The notes beneath the pieces are model-generated. The model made no database searches and was not told the DNA's origin. It saw nothing but the letters and a program-made list of their open reading frames with translations. Positions 31,478 through 39,907 of a DNA stretch of 56,498 bases are shown here, piece by piece. The stretch comes from Bacillota bacterium (GTDB taxonomy: Bacteria; Bacillota; Clostridia; Acetivibrionales; DSM-1351). The stretch lies in contig JAEXOY010000003.1 of NCBI GenBank assembly GCA_023439045.1, positions 1 through 56,498 of the forward strand. The letters run 5' to 3'. A program made the position numbers and the translations under genes. Numbering within the stretch: position 1 is the first letter of the stretch; every line of letters begins with the position of its first letter.

Positions 31478-32485
31478 ATGAGATGGATAAACCAAAAAAC
31501 TATTATTCTCGCTGTTGGAATTATTGCTGCTGTATTTTGTATTTATGCGATATGCACCAGATTTGATACAAGGGAACAAGGCCTAAAGCCTGATATAACA
31601 CTTGCGGGTGCATACCAAGGTAGCAATTTCTCAGCAATATACAAGAAGATTATAAATGATGATTACTCCAAGGATGCAATTACATCAAGTAAATACAGGG
31701 TCACAAATATAAATGAGATATATTTTCGACCCTCACGTCTTAAGGTGCTTAATAATAATTTTTTATCACTAGATAGTTTTGAAGATGCTTTCAAAGGTGG
31801 AAACATTCCGAGGAAGTACACAAGCACTCCAAATGACACTATTATCAATTATTTCAGTGTGTTGCAGCAGGCTGCCAATCTTACAGAAGCAAAGTCAGGA
31901 GGGTGCGGCACGGTTGGATATGCCCTTGAACCCTACCCAATCGCCTATAATTTTTTGTCACCAGTATATAAGAAGGATTATGACTATGATACATACTTGA
32001 AATCGTTTGAAGGGATTGGTCACATAAATGTTGTAAATCTCTTACCCGTCTTTACTGATAATAACACTGCAGTATATTATCTAGAGCTTGAGTTGCTTGA
32101 AGGTTCACCTGATAATTCTACAGCGTTCTATTACTATTTTGGCAGTATAAAGCTATCAAACAACAACGGAGTGTGGCAGATTGACTCGCTAGAAATCGCA
32201 CCGGAGGATTTCTTCTGTGCTCCATACCATGGTTGGGCTCACGTCGCAGAAACTTTTGTGGACACCGTGTTCGGTAAATGGTGCAATATGATAAAGAAAC
32301 AGTATGCCCCCAAAATGGATGATTATAAAAAGACAATCACTATTGACGGCAATGACGGTAAAAAATACATGTTTGAATTTGCAAGACTAACCAATGGTAC
32401 CGATCTACTAATAAATGCATATGTTAAAAGTGGTCAGAATTGGGTTCCGGTAAATATAGACATAGAGAAATGCTTAAAAAAGTAG
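31478..32485 (+). CDS. Unknown protein with N-terminal membrane anchor
   Basis: A 335-residue protein I do not recognise. Residues about 7-26 form one hydrophobic helix with a basic N-terminus, and the rest is hydrophilic and aromatic-rich, so it is probably exported and membrane-tethered. The region around residues 145-260 (SGGCGTVGYALEPY, then AVYYLELELLEGSPDN) has alternating strands suggestive of an NTF2- or lipoprotein-like beta fold. Several Cys residues (145, 246, 273, 332 by rough count) could form disulfides. The start has only a weak GAGATG site. It has its own promoter and terminator and no co-transcribed neighbour. Confidence 0.75.
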   Translation: MRWINQKTIILAVGIIAAVFCIYAICTRFDTREQGLKPDITLAGAYQGSNFSAIYKKIINDDYSKDAITSSKYRVTNINEIYFRPSRLKVLNNNFLSLDSFEDAFKGGNIPRKYTSTPNDTIINYFSVLQQAANLTEAKSGGCGTVGYALEPYPIAYNFLSPVYKKDYDYDTYLKSFEGIGHINVVNLLPVFTDNNTAVYYLELELLEGSPDNSTAFYYYFGSIKLSNNNGVWQIDSLEIAPEDFFCAPYHGWAHVAETFVDTVFGKWCNMIKKQYAPKMDDYKKTITIDGNDGKKYMFEFARLTNGTDLLINAYVKSGQNWVPVNIDIEKCLKK

Positions 32486-32492
32486 TAAAACG

Positions 32493-32550
32493 AATGCCCC
32501 GCAAATTGCAAGCACAGTATATTTTGTGCATGTAATAGCGGGGCATTTAT
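32493..32550. terminator. Bidirectional terminator with inner hairpin
   Basis: GC-rich arms AATGCCCCGC (32493-32502) and GCGGGGCATT (32538-32547) enclose a second small hairpin (GCAC/GTGC). T-rich sequence follows on both strands. It separates the converging unknown gene and pckG. Confidence 0.85.
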
Positions 32551-32577
32551 TTTATGAATAATTAACTCTTATAGTAA

Positions 32578-34368
32578 TTAAGCGTTCAATCTAGCTTCAA
32601 GAGCATCAAGCTGCTTAGCAAGCTCAGCCGGTAACTTAGCACCAAACTTAGCATAGTGTTCTTTGATTGAAGCAACTTCCTTTATCCAGTCTTCCTTGTT
32701 TATAGCTAGGAGTTCCTTCATATCGTCAGCTGATACATCAAGACCTGCTACATCAATAGCATCCTCTGTAGGCATGTAACCGATAGCAGTCTTAACTGAC
32801 TTGCCTTCGCCTGATACCTGCTCGCAGATCCACTTAAGAACACGGCTGTTTTCACCGTAACCTGGCCATAACCACTTGCCGTCCTTGTCCTTACGGAACC
32901 AGTTAACATAGAATATCTTTGGAAGCTTATCAGCGTCAGTCTTAGTTCCAATATCCAACCAGTGCTGTAAATAGTCGCATACATTGTAACCAATGAATGG
33001 AAGCATTGCAAATGGATCACGACGAACTTGACCAATCTTGTCTGAAATAGCAGCAGCAGTGATTTCTGAACCCATGATTGAGCCCAAGAATACACCGTGG
33101 TTCCAGTCAAAGCTCTGGTGTACCAGAGGAATAGTGCTTGGACGACGTCCACCGATGAGTATTGCTGAAATTGGTACTCCAGCAGGATCCTGCCATTCGT
33201 CAGCTATAACTGGGCACTGTTCAGCAGGAGCTGTGAAACGAGCATTTGGATGAGCAGCTGCTGTTCCTGATGCAGGAGTCCAGTCGTTGTTCTTCCAGTC
33301 AATGAGATGATCTGGAGCATCAACGCCCATGCCTTCCCACCATACATCGCCATCATCAGTTCTACCAACGTTTGTAAATATTGTATTCTTAGTAATTGAA
33401 AGCATAGCATTTGGGTTTGAATCCATTGAAGTTCCAGGAGCAACTCCGAAGAAACCTGCCTCTGGATTAATAGCATACAATCTGCCATCTGCACCAAACT
33501 TCATCCATGCTATATCATCGCCTATAGTTTCAACCTTCCAGCCTGGAACTGTTGGAACAAGCATAGCGAGGTTTGTCTTACCGCATGCACTTGGGAAAGC
33601 ACCGCAGATGTACTTAACATTGCCCTTAGGATCTGTGAGCTTCAAGATAAGCATATGTTCAGCCAACCAGCCTTCTTCACGAGCAATAGATGAAGCTATA
33701 CGAAGAGCAAAACACTTCTTTCCGAGAAGAGCGTTTCCGCCGTAACCTGAACCATATGACCAGATTGTTCTTTCTTCTGGGAAGTGGCTAATGTACTTCT
33801 TTTCAATTGGAGCACATGGCCATTTTGTATCCTTTTCGCCTTCAGCAAGTGGAGCACCTACTGAGTGTAAGCATGGTACGAATTCTCCATCACCTAATAC
33901 TTCAAGAACAGCTGAGCCTATACGAGTCATGATTCTCATGTTTATAACAACGTAAGCACTGTCAGTAACTTCAACACCTATCTTTGATATAGGTGAGCCT
34001 ATTGGTCCCATTGAGAAAGGAATAACGTACATTGTTCTTCCCTTCATACAACCCTTGTAAAGTTCCTTCATAGTAGCCTTTAGTTCATCTGGGTTAACCC
34101 AGTTGTTTGTTGGGCCAGCATCTTCCTGATTCTTTGATGCGATATAAGTTCTGTCCTCAACACGTGCAACGTCTGATGGATCACTATTGAATGCATAGCA
34201 TCCAGGTCTCTTTTCAGGATTTAATGGCATTGCAAGTCCTGCATCAACCAATTCCTTTATTAAGCGGTCATTTTCTTCCTGTGAACCATCACACCAGTAT
34301 ATCTGGTCTGGTTGACACATGTCAGCCATTTCTTTTACCCAAGCTTGAAGCTTCTTGTTAGTAGTCAT
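32578..34368 (-). CDS. pckG: Phosphoenolpyruvate carboxykinase (GTP)
   Basis: A 596-residue enzyme interconverting oxaloacetate + GTP and PEP + GDP + CO2. The GTP-class kinase loop FPSACGKTNLAM includes the reactive Cys, and the substrate segments RTMYVIPFSMGP and GSGYGGNALLGKKCFALRIAS match the family. In cellulolytic clostridia this enzyme often runs towards oxaloacetate in the malate shunt. ATG at 34368 lies 7 bases after GGGAG; the GTG at 34371 is too close. It is monocistronic. Confidence 0.97.
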   Translation of the reverse strand: MTTNKKLQAWVKEMADMCQPDQIYWCDGSQEENDRLIKELVDAGLAMPLNPEKRPGCYAFNSDPSDVARVEDRTYIASKNQEDAGPTNNWVNPDELKATMKELYKGCMKGRTMYVIPFSMGPIGSPISKIGVEVTDSAYVVINMRIMTRIGSAVLEVLGDGEFVPCLHSVGAPLAEGEKDTKWPCAPIEKKYISHFPEERTIWSYGSGYGGNALLGKKCFALRIASSIAREEGWLAEHMLILKLTDPKGNVKYICGAFPSACGKTNLAMLVPTVPGWKVETIGDDIAWMKFGADGRLYAINPEAGFFGVAPGTSMDSNPNAMLSITKNTIFTNVGRTDDGDVWWEGMGVDAPDHLIDWKNNDWTPASGTAAAHPNARFTAPAEQCPVIADEWQDPAGVPISAILIGGRRPSTIPLVHQSFDWNHGVFLGSIMGSEITAAAISDKIGQVRRDPFAMLPFIGYNVCDYLQHWLDIGTKTDADKLPKIFYVNWFRKDKDGKWLWPGYGENSRVLKWICEQVSGEGKSVKTAIGYMPTEDAIDVAGLDVSADDMKELLAINKEDWIKEVASIKEHYAKFGAKLPAELAKQLDALEARLNA

Positions 34369-34492
34369 CACAATTCTCCCTCCAAATTATAATTATATTG
34401 TGCTGTAAAAATTGTAGTATATAAAATTACTCAACCATTCAGCATTATTACTGATTTAAAAAACTAATATTTAGTTAATTTTTTCACTAACC

Positions 34493-34521
34493 ATCTTAAC
34501 ATACCCCTAAGGAAATATCAA
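34493..34521 (-). promoter_or_regulatory. Possible pckG promoter in a long AT-rich leader
   Basis: TTGATA (34521-34516), 17 bases and TAAGAT (34498-34493). It would leave a leader of about 120 bases. The rest of the 34369-34763 gap is very AT-rich; I see no gene, riboswitch or clear operator in it. Confidence 0.35.
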
Positions 34522-34763
34522 CAATTGTTTTTATTTTTAAACAAAATATTTGACCAAATTTGCAATTTTTAAATGCTAAAATTTCATGCACTTTTTACTT
34601 GTAATTTTATGGGTTTTATAAACATCTAGAGAATAGAGCATTTTATCAAACCACGTATGTATAGTTGACTATTAAAACTTTATAGTTCATTCTAAAAAAG
34701 CATATTATACTACTTGGAAATTGCAATCGGAAATTAGTTAATAACATCTGTGAAAAACTGTAA

Positions 34764-34808
34764 ACAAAAAAAACTATGCAGTCTGGAATAATTCTAACTG
34801 CATAGTTT
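34764..34808 (-). terminator. Terminator of the flavodoxin gene
   Basis: A perfect 12-bp stem (34771-34782 with 34797-34808) with a 14-base loop is followed on the minus strand by a run of T residues (34773-34767 including the stem end), then GTTT. It lies 16 bases past the stop. Confidence 0.88.
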
Positions 34809-34824
34809 GAGGTTCATGCTGTAC

Positions 34825-35259
34825 TTAATTATTCTTCATTCTATCATATACTTTTCTAGCAAATGCCTTTGCTGCCTTTATATCGTTTTCGTCAGGATTC
34901 TTTCTGTTCATAAAAATGAATGCTTTTCCTTTACAGCAGAAGGATTCATCAAGAACATTTATTCCCTTCTCCTTAAGCATGGACTTTAAAGTATCTATAG
35001 CACTATTTTCTTTACCACAAGTTCCAAAGAGTGCCACATTCTTTACTCTATTTGAGTTCAATGTTCTAATAAACTCAATCATCTTTGCATCAGGCTTTCC
35101 TGCGTATACACCTGTCCCTAAAAACAACAATGATACGTTCTCTGGTGGATAAGCAGGTGGTATCTGCTCTGTCTTTGGAACTGATAATTCCCCCGCAATA
35201 GCCTCAGCTATTTTCTTTGTGTTACCCTTTTTACTGTAGTACAACACCCACGTCTTCAT
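34825..35259 (-). CDS. Flavodoxin family protein
   Basis: A 144-residue single flavodoxin domain. The FMN phosphate loop reads YYSKKGNTKKIA at residues 6-17, and the aromatic/FMN-ring loop is around LFLGTGVYAGKPD. It lies directly after nfnB on the same strand with a 113-base gap. It may carry low-potential electrons as an alternative to ferredoxin; the substitution of the usual acidic face by many lysines suggests instead an oxidoreductase-like YkuN/WrbA-type role. ATG at 35259 follows GGAGGG. Confidence 0.88.
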   Translation of the reverse strand: MKTWVLYYSKKGNTKKIAEAIAGELSVPKTEQIPPAYPPENVSLLFLGTGVYAGKPDAKMIEFIRTLNSNRVKNVALFGTCGKENSAIDTLKSMLKEKGINVLDESFCCKGKAFIFMNRKNPDENDIKAAKAFARKVYDRMKNN

Positions 35260-35372
35260 TTGATAAACCCTCCATAAAATAAAATTAATTTTTAGTGCAA
35301 TAGACATAAACTTTATTATTAATACCGTCTATATTGTTGCCTCACTTATAAAGCTTTTTTTATTAGCAATTA

Positions 35373-36767
35373 TTAAAGTGTTTTTTGAATTGCCTCATGA
35401 ATAGCTGTTGCCGCTTTCTTGCCAGCACCCATAGCCAATATTACTGTTGCTGCTCCTGTAACAGCATCGCCTCCAGCATAAACACCTTGCTTACTGGTAG
35501 CACCTGTTTCCTCTTCAACAATTATACCACCCCAGGCCTGAATATCAAGTCCAGGTGTTGTAGAAGATATTAGCGGATTGGGAGATTGCCCTATTGCTAT
35601 AACCACTGTCTCAACATTCAATATATGCTCTGAACCAGCTTTCTCTACAGGACGTCTTCTTCCCGATTTGTCAGGTTCACCTAATTCCATTTCAATACAT
35701 CTCATACCCTTTACCCAGCCATCTTCTGTGCCAAGTATCTCATATGGGTTTGTAAGAATCTTAAAGATAATGCCCTCTTCTTTAGCGTGATGAATTTCTT
35801 CAAGACGTGCAGGCATTTCTGCTTCTGATCTTCTATACACTATATAAACGTTTTCTGCCCCAAGGCGTTTTGCGCTTCGTGCAGCATCCATTGCTACATT
35901 TCCGCCGCCTACAACAGCAACATTTTTACCAACAAAGACTGGAGTATCTGTATTTGGGAACTTGTACGCACTCATTAGGTTTATTCTAGTCAAAAACTCA
36001 TTTGCCGAATATACTCCATTGAGATTTTCTCCAGGTATTTTCATAAAGCTTGGCAATCCTGCACCTGACCCTACAAATACTGCTTTATAACCCTCTTCCT
36101 TCAACTCATCTATAGATAGGACTTTTCCTATTACCATATTTGTTTGTATCCTAGCACCAAGATTCTTCACAGACTCTATTTCTTTCTGAACCAGTTTTTT
36201 GGGAAGCCTGAATTCTGGAATACCATACATCAAAACTCCACCTGGAACATGGAACGCCTCGAAAATAGTTACTTCATAACCAAGTTTCGCTAGGTCTGCT
36301 GCACAGGTTAACCCTGAGGGCCCTGAGCCTACAACTGCAATCTTAATACCGTTACTTTCAACTTTCGCTGCTTCTGCTCTCACATTTCTGAGGTACCAGT
36401 CGGCAGCAAACCTTTCAAGTCTCCCAATACCAACAGGTTCACCTTTTTTGCCCCTGACACACAATTGCTCACATTGGGTCTCCTGCGGGCACACCCTTCC
36501 GCATATAGCTGGTAAGTTGTTGGTTTCAGTAATTTTTTTATAAGCTTCTTCAAACTTCCTATCGGCTATAAGTGTAATAAACTCCGGTATTTTTACGTTT
36601 ACAGGGCAGCCCTCAACACAAGGCTTATTTTTACAGTTAAGGCAGCGTTGAGCTTCTTCTACTGCCATACTTTCGTCATACCCCAGTGCTACTTCCCCAA
36701 AGTTCTTATTTCTAATATCTGCCTCTTGCTCGGGCATCTTTACCTTATTAAGCGACATATTAGGCAT
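35373..36767 (-). CDS. nfnB: NADH-dependent ferredoxin:NADP+ oxidoreductase, large subunit (NfnB; GltD-like)
   Basis: A 464-residue flavoprotein. N-terminal Cys motifs CLNCKNKPCVEGCP and CGRVCPQETQCEQLC bind two 4Fe-4S clusters. The FAD site is GSGPSGLTCAADLAKLGYEV, and the second dinucleotide site is VGGGNVAMDAARSAKRLG (NADPH). GltD of glutamate synthase is similar, but the adjoining nfnA and absence of a GltB gene favour the bifurcating NfnAB complex, which couples NADH and reduced ferredoxin oxidation to NADP+ reduction. ATG at 36767 is 8 bases after GGGGG and overlaps the nfnA end by 8 bases. Confidence 0.92.
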   Translation of the reverse strand: MPNMSLNKVKMPEQEADIRNKNFGEVALGYDESMAVEEAQRCLNCKNKPCVEGCPVNVKIPEFITLIADRKFEEAYKKITETNNLPAICGRVCPQETQCEQLCVRGKKGEPVGIGRLERFAADWYLRNVRAEAAKVESNGIKIAVVGSGPSGLTCAADLAKLGYEVTIFEAFHVPGGVLMYGIPEFRLPKKLVQKEIESVKNLGARIQTNMVIGKVLSIDELKEEGYKAVFVGSGAGLPSFMKIPGENLNGVYSANEFLTRINLMSAYKFPNTDTPVFVGKNVAVVGGGNVAMDAARSAKRLGAENVYIVYRRSEAEMPARLEEIHHAKEEGIIFKILTNPYEILGTEDGWVKGMRCIEMELGEPDKSGRRRPVEKAGSEHILNVETVVIAIGQSPNPLISSTTPGLDIQAWGGIIVEEETGATSKQGVYAGGDAVTGAATVILAMGAGKKAATAIHEAIQKTL

Positions 36768-37605
36768 TGTTAACACCCCCTAGCTTACATGTATGTAACT
36801 CTGATGATGCACCTTCTTGCTTTTTATACATGTTTTGTCTTCTCATTGCTTCATCAAAGTCTACTTCATGTCCATCAAAGTCGGGTCCATCTACACAGGC
36901 AAATTTGGTTTTACCTCCAACTGTAAGTCTACAACCACCACACATACCTGTCCCATCTATCATAACTGGATTCATACTAACGAGTGTCTTTATACCATAT
37001 TCTTTTGTAAGGTTACTAACTGCTCTCATCATCACTAGTGGACCAATTGCTATTACAAGGTCATATTTGTTACCCTCATCAATAAGTTGCTTTAGTACAT
37101 TGGTAACGAATCCTTTATTTCCATTTGATCCATCATCAGTTGCTACCATGAGCCTATCACTTGCATTTTTCATTTCTTCTTCCAAAATAATTAAGTCCTT
37201 ATTTCGAAAGCCAGTAATTGCATGTACCTCCGCGCCTAATGAGTGTAGTTTCTTTGCTTGAGGATAGGCTATAGCAGTTCCAAGACCGCCGCCTATAACT
37301 GCAACCTTTTTGTATCCCTCCAGATGGGAAGCCACGCCGAGGGGACCAACGAAATCAAGTAACTCATCTCCTTCTTTCATCTCAGCCAGTTGATGCGTTG
37401 TCTTTCCAACTAATTGAAAGATAATAGTAACGGAGCCTCTTTCTCTATCATAGTCTGCAATGGTCAAGGGTATTCTCTCTCCATTTTCAGATATACGCAA
37501 AATTATAAACTGACCCGGTTGAGCTTTCTTAGCTATATAAGGTGCCTCAATATCCAACAGGACTACAGTTGGATTTAAGATTGCCTTCCTAATGACCCTA
37601 AACAT
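36760..37605 (-). CDS. nfnA: NfnA subunit, ferredoxin-NADP reductase-like
   Basis: A 281-residue subunit with an N-terminal FAD-binding ferredoxin-reductase barrel (RIPLTIADYD flavin motif near residue 50), a central NAD-binding domain (VIGGGLGTAIAYP near 107) and a C-terminal Cys cluster (GTGMCGGCRLTV, then FACVDGPDFDGHEVDF) that holds a 2Fe-2S centre. It forms the bifurcating complex with NfnB. ATG at 37605 follows GGGGTG. The promoter at 37674-37702 and a set of tandem repeats lie in its leader. Confidence 0.92.
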   Translation of the reverse strand: MFRVIRKAILNPTVVLLDIEAPYIAKKAQPGQFIILRISENGERIPLTIADYDRERGSVTIIFQLVGKTTHQLAEMKEGDELLDFVGPLGVASHLEGYKKVAVIGGGLGTAIAYPQAKKLHSLGAEVHAITGFRNKDLIILEEEMKNASDRLMVATDDGSNGNKGFVTNVLKQLIDEGNKYDLVIAIGPLVMMRAVSNLTKEYGIKTLVSMNPVMIDGTGMCGGCRLTVGGKTKFACVDGPDFDGHEVDFDEAMRRQNMYKKQEGASSELHTCKLGGVNNA

Positions 37606-37622
37606 ATTATCACCCCACAAAA

Positions 37623-37672
37623 TTTATAATTACACAAAGTTTATAATTACACAAAAATTATAACTACACAAG
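37623..37672. repeat. 17-bp tandem repeat, three copies, in the nfnA leader
   Basis: TTTATAATTACACAAAG/A occurs at 37623-37639 and 37640-37656, with a degenerate copy at 37657-37672. All lie between the predicted transcription start and the nfnA Shine-Dalgarno. Confidence 0.9.
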
Positions 37673-37673
37673 C

Positions 37674-37702
37674 ATTTTATACTTTTGTTAATTTGCAGTC
37701 AA
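37674..37702 (-). promoter_or_regulatory. Promoter of nfnAB
   Basis: TTGACT (37702-37697), 17 bases and TAAAAT (37679-37674). The -35 box overlaps a sequence with a good TTAACAA half-site of the Rex redox repressor, but its other half matches poorly. Confidence 0.65.
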
Positions 37703-37729
37703 CATATCCGGCATTTTTACAAAAAATAA

Positions 37730-37798
37730 GTATATTTATACATACACGAGTTTTTTCTCCCTAAATAAATACGTATATTTATGCATACACGAGTTTTT
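37730..37798. repeat. 26-bp direct repeat, 43-bp period, upstream of nfnAB
   Basis: A 26-base segment (GTATATTTATxCATACACGA core, then GTTTTT) occurs at 37730-37755 and 37773-37798 with one mismatch. It is upstream of the predicted promoter, suitable for an activator or a second promoter. The gap 37606-37869 holds only these repeats and the promoter. Confidence 0.85.
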
Positions 37799-37869
37799 CT
37801 TCAAAGATAATCAAGAGTTTGAACGCGTCCTACATGCCAAAGATCTTCAACTATAAGATAATAATAGCA

Positions 37870-37902
37870 TAATAAAGCCCAGAATTTATCTGGGCTTTAT
37901 TA
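37870..37902 (-). terminator. Terminator of the maf-mre-min-spoIVF cluster
   Basis: A perfect 14-bp stem (37870-37883 with 37889-37902) and a 5-base loop follow the SpoIVFB-like stop by 4 bases, ending in a T-rich stretch on the minus strand. Confidence 0.85.
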
Positions 37903-37906
37903 TAAT

Positions 37907-38818
37907 TTACATATTATTCTCAATTTTTTCATTTATCATATCTCCGAAGGTTAAATCACCTGTACCACTAATAAGCGCATCAATAACCTCCTGTTCTGTA
38001 AAGGTTTTTATGAGCTTAAGGTCCTCATCAAGCACATTAACTAAATGAAACATGTCAGTGTAATCCATTGCCCTTATTGCATCCGATAGGAGAAGATTCT
38101 TTGTAACAACTATTTGGCGTGCCGAATATATCCCTCTTTTCAGAAATCTAGAACGCCTATAAATTATATTTCTTATATTCATTGAAGCAATCTCCTTTAA
38201 TGTACTCTTTGAACTAATCAAAAGGAAAAAACCAACTAAAACAAAATATGCGAAGAATAAGCTTTTTGTACATAATACTATGCCAAGTAGGATAAAAAGT
38301 GAGGCAAGAACTTTTGTAACTGCCAATAAGCTCTTTTTTGCACAGTATAGGCCCTTGTAGTGTCCCAAGAAAAGAATCAAACATTTGCCCCCATCTAACG
38401 GTTCTAACGGCATTAGGTTAAATACTGCCAACCCAAGATTAGTCTTAACTATCTCTGGGGTAACTGGTAAGGTACCAAGAAAGGTTGAAAACAGCACTGC
38501 AATTAAGAGGTTCATGCAGGGTCCACATAAATATAAGCAGGCCTTTTCAATGTGTCGCAGTTCATTGTCATCAATACATGCATTAAAACCAATAGGCAAA
38601 ATTCCCATGCCAAAAATCCTGCATCTTTTTAGAATAGCAAATAACAAATGTACCATTTCGTGTAAATAAATTGATATAACTGCTATTACAAACGGTTGTA
38701 ACATATTAATAAACACTATTAAGAGAACTACTGGTAATAATAATAAATCAATAAATACTGTAGTCCTCTTATACGTAAGTAATATTTTGGTAAAAGACTG
38801 GTACTGTAGCTTAATCAT
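37907..38818 (-). CDS. Site-2 protease family M50 peptidase (SpoIVFB-like)
   Basis: A 303-residue membrane metalloprotease. The zinc site HEMVH lies in an early helix (residues about 53-57), and the second motif NLMPLEPLDGGK (about 135-146) supplies the third ligand Asp. About six helices are followed by a cytoplasmic CBS-like tail (about 225-300). In Bacillus SpoIVFB cleaves pro-sigma-K in the outer forespore membrane. Pairing with the M23 gene, which it overlaps as TAATG, supports the same role. That the host forms spores is inferred. Confidence 0.88.
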   Translation of the reverse strand: MIKLQYQSFTKILLTYKRTTVFIDLLLLPVVLLIVFINMLQPFVIAVISIYLHEMVHLLFAILKRCRIFGMGILPIGFNACIDDNELRHIEKACLYLCGPCMNLLIAVLFSTFLGTLPVTPEIVKTNLGLAVFNLMPLEPLDGGKCLILFLGHYKGLYCAKKSLLAVTKVLASLFILLGIVLCTKSLFFAYFVLVGFFLLISSKSTLKEIASMNIRNIIYRRSRFLKRGIYSARQIVVTKNLLLSDAIRAMDYTDMFHLVNVLDEDLKLIKTFTEQEVIDALISGTGDLTFGDMINEKIENNM

Positions 38819-39720
38819 TATTTATTGAGATATTCAAACACCTTGGCAGGATCTGCAATCTTGAGACCTTGCCATAATTCAAAGTGTAAATAAGCATTTC
38901 CTTCCTTTCCATCACTGCCTACTCTTGCAATAACATCCCCCTGATTAACGTTTTGCCCCTTTTTAGCAGAGATTATAGAACAGTGCGCATATATTGTCTT
39001 TAATCCATCCGTATGTTCAATTATTATGTATTTTCCATTCTCCTCGTTTTCACCAGTTTCAGATACTGTGCCTGCTAAACTTGCCTTTATTGATGTACCC
39101 ATATTTGCCTTAATATCTATTCCTCTATGAAATTTCTCTGTACCGCTAAGTGCGTATGTTCTCATTCCAAACGTAGATTCGACCTCTCCCGATACCGGCA
39201 TGATAAGTGAATACTTTCCTGCTATTGATTTCATCTCATCATCATTCATGATAAGCGAATCATTTGTCTTGGCTGTGACTTTTGACTCATCTGTTATATT
39301 GCTTTTTGAACTATCCGATAAACTACCCGTAAGGTCAGCTTTTTCTTGTTCGGAGGCAACCTCCTTTTGTGGATTAACAGGATTGTTTTCGGTAATCGAA
39401 GGATTCTCTTCCGAGTCCTTTATCTTATCCATTACCTCTTGCGATTGTGCATTAACCCCTATCATAGCCATAATTTTGGAAATATACGGGTTGTCATTAT
39501 AATTCTTTGTAGCCACAACCCTTGCAGTGTCCAATACCAAATTTGAGACAGCAGTATCCGTTGATTTACACAGTACAACAACAGATAAAAGTACAATAGC
39601 TATTAGTAATTTTGCAGCAAACCCAACAGATATTAAATCTCCATTTCTTTGGTTATTCCTCTTATTCCTTGGGGTACCGGTTCCTCTGGTATACCTCTGT
39701 CTAGCAATAGTTTCTTCCAT
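38818..39720 (-). CDS. SpoIVFA-like protein with degenerate M23 (LytM) domain
   Basis: A 300-residue bitopic protein. A basic N-terminus (RNKRNNQRN) precedes one TM helix (about 33-54). A low-complexity Ser/Glu/Lys linker spans about 95-160. The C-terminal LytM domain covers about 175-290. The metal ligand pair FHRGID and the YAH motif are kept, but the usual HxH reads YLH (NAYLHFEL), so the first His is lost. This argues for a non-enzymatic role like SpoIVFA, which holds SpoIVFB inactive. ATG at 39720 is 8 bases after AAAGGG. Confidence 0.85.
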   Translation of the reverse strand: MEETIARQRYTRGTGTPRNKRNNQRNGDLISVGFAAKLLIAIVLLSVVVLCKSTDTAVSNLVLDTARVVATKNYNDNPYISKIMAMIGVNAQSQEVMDKIKDSEENPSITENNPVNPQKEVASEQEKADLTGSLSDSSKSNITDESKVTAKTNDSLIMNDDEMKSIAGKYSLIMPVSGEVESTFGMRTYALSGTEKFHRGIDIKANMGTSIKASLAGTVSETGENEENGKYIIIEHTDGLKTIYAHCSIISAKKGQNVNQGDVIARVGSDGKEGNAYLHFELWQGLKIADPAKVFEYLNK

Positions 39721-39859
39721 ATCTATCACCCTTTCTTTCGCATCTTGAAAATAATAAAGTTGTCCTAATTCAAATGAATTTTTAAATTATATTTAAGTAT
39801 ATTGTCTATATTAAAAATATATGAATAGATTTGTTAAGTTTACTTTATTAAAATAAAAA

Positions 39860-39886
39860 AGAACCTGACTTAATAAGTCAAGTTCT
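39860..39886 (-). terminator. Terminator after the methylglyoxal synthase homologue
   Basis: Arms AGAAC-TGACTT and AAGTCA-GTTCT (one mismatch) with a 3-base loop are followed on the minus strand by TTTTTTATTTT. It separates min genes from the spoIVF pair. Confidence 0.9.
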
Positions 39887-39907
39887 ATGCTTTTACTTTA
39901 TAAATTT

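Noticed and set aside
35373..36767. Glutamate synthase small subunit (GltD)
   Set aside because: No large GltB subunit gene is present and the upstream overlapping gene is NfnA-like, so NfnB is the better call.
36767..37261. 164-codon plus-strand frame opposite nfnA
   Set aside because: It is the antisense of a complete, motif-rich gene, with no Shine-Dalgarno and a composition expected of a shadow frame.
37720..37800. CRISPR array
   Set aside because: Only two repeat copies of AT-rich sequence with a 17-base spacer and no cas genes; these are ordinary direct repeats.
39721..39859. Sigma-E promoter for the SpoIVFA-like gene
   Set aside because: CATATATT-type -35 sequences exist but no partner close to CATACAAT at proper spacing; too weak to call.
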